This document shows positions 22,446 to 22,844 of a stretch of DNA of 22,844 nt, one piece after another. Position numbers and translations under genes: made by a program. The DNA is from HGM11367 sp964600435 (GTDB taxonomy: Bacteria > Bacillota > Clostridia > Christensenellales > UBA1242): assembly GCA_964600435.1 (NCBI GenBank), contig CAZRJB010000012.1, positions 1 through 22,844 on the forward strand. Reading direction: 5' to 3'. Under the pieces are notes generated by a model. That model was not told the origin of the DNA and did not search any database. It saw only the letters and a list, made by a program, of their open reading frames with translations. Position 1 is the stretch's first letter. Each line of letters starts with the position of its first letter.

Positions 22446-22456
22446 ATTATACCATA
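22446..22456 (-). promoter_or_regulatory. Extended -10 promoter of kwaAB
   Basis: On the minus strand TATGG directly precedes TATAAT (22446-22451). No good -35 box is seen at 17 bp. The start site would be about 17 bases before the kwaA ATG. Confidence 0.65.
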
Positions 22457-22488
22457 TTTCTTAATTAATTTCTAGACTTATTGCCATT

Positions 22489-22844
22489 TTATTCAAATAT
22501 TTTATTTATAACCTCACTTGCGTAGATGTCGGAGTTCTTGATGAAGTGGCTATAAAAGTCGCTGGTGGTGGAGGCTTTTGAGTGACCTGCACGGGCAGAT
22601 ACTGTTTTCATATCCACTCCTGCAACCAGTTGCAAGGTGATGTTTGTATGGCGAAGTGAGTGGAGAGTTACTTTTGGTAATCCTGCTTTCATTAGTGTTT
22701 TTTGTAGCCATACTCTGAATAGTCCTGGGGATATGTCTGTGCCATCTTCTGTGCAGAACAACCTGTCTGTGTTGCCAAGTCTATCTCCAAGATATTTCTT
22801 TTGGTTTAGCCACCATGCTTCGTATTCTTTTAGGTAGTCAATGA
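22489..22844 (-). CDS. Tyrosine recombinase/integrase (C-terminal part, runs off window)
   Basis: The frame is open to the right edge of the window (117 residues visible), so the gene continues outside. The catalytic core is clear: HSLRHTN (second Arg and first His of the active site), ARAGHSKASTTSDFY (the GH motif followed by the nucleophile Tyr in FYSHF). The upstream part YLKEYEAWWLNQKKYLGDRLG resembles the middle of Tn916/phage-type integrases. It would catalyse site-specific insertion and excision of the element by a covalent 3'-phosphotyrosine link, most likely at the CCTCCTAAG core in tRNA-Arg. Unusually, two defence genes lie between it and the tRNA end. Confidence 0.92.
   Translation of the reverse strand, partial: IDYLKEYEAWWLNQKKYLGDRLGNTDRLFCTEDGTDISPGLFRVWLQKTLMKAGLPKVTLHSLRHTNITLQLVAGVDMKTVSARAGHSKASTTSDFYSHFIKNSDIYASEVINKIFE

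Overview
The window is a low-GC stretch of a Bacillota (Firmicutes) genome, most likely an uncultured spore-lineage Clostridia member. The evidence is the yabP-yabQ-divIC gene order, a Spo0A-type DNA-binding domain, AAGGAG-type ribosome binding sites, TTGACA/TATAAT-type promoters and a standard genetic code. A run of 100 N at 6403-6502 shows it is a scaffolded assembly, and the two edges of that gap carry the same 55 bases.

Left part (1-6360) is core chromosome. It holds the end of rplL with its terminator, a lone proB, a DnaA-box-rich spacer that looks like the replication origin, comF, the yabP-yabQ-divIC operon, a shared terminator, dnaA (pointing toward the origin-like spacer), a small four-helix membrane protein, and the initiator tRNA gene behind a consensus promoter.

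Middle part (6360-9890) is accessory. A two-gene operon (a cytoplasmic transglutaminase-like cysteine-hydrolase candidate plus a 75-residue partner) lies between two direct repeats of about 130 bp that look like decayed mobile-element ends. Next come a stand-alone Spo0A C-terminal-domain protein, whose promoter is covered by a palindrome containing an 0A-box sequence, and a flavodoxin.

Positions 9890-18808 are one gene for a 2972-residue surface protein. It has a lysine/threonine-rich cytoplasmic N-terminus, one membrane anchor, then two DUF6273-like domains, MucBP-like and InlB B-type repeats, and three copies of a composite module (CxxC pairs, BspA-type leucine-rich repeats, WHYV-type closing segment). 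It is preceded by a leader of about 210 nt containing a small ORF that runs into a terminator-like hairpin, and followed by two strong hairpins.

Right part (19400-22844) holds an S51-family peptidase and then the edge of an integrated element. Two orphan 5' halves of tRNA-Arg(CCU) genes break at the same nine bases, followed by one intact tRNA-Arg(CCU), a Kiwa-type anti-phage pair (kwaB, kwaA) and the C-terminal part of a tyrosine integrase that runs off the window. The simplest reading is a defence island inserted at the anticodon loop of tRNA-Arg that supplies its own intact tRNA.
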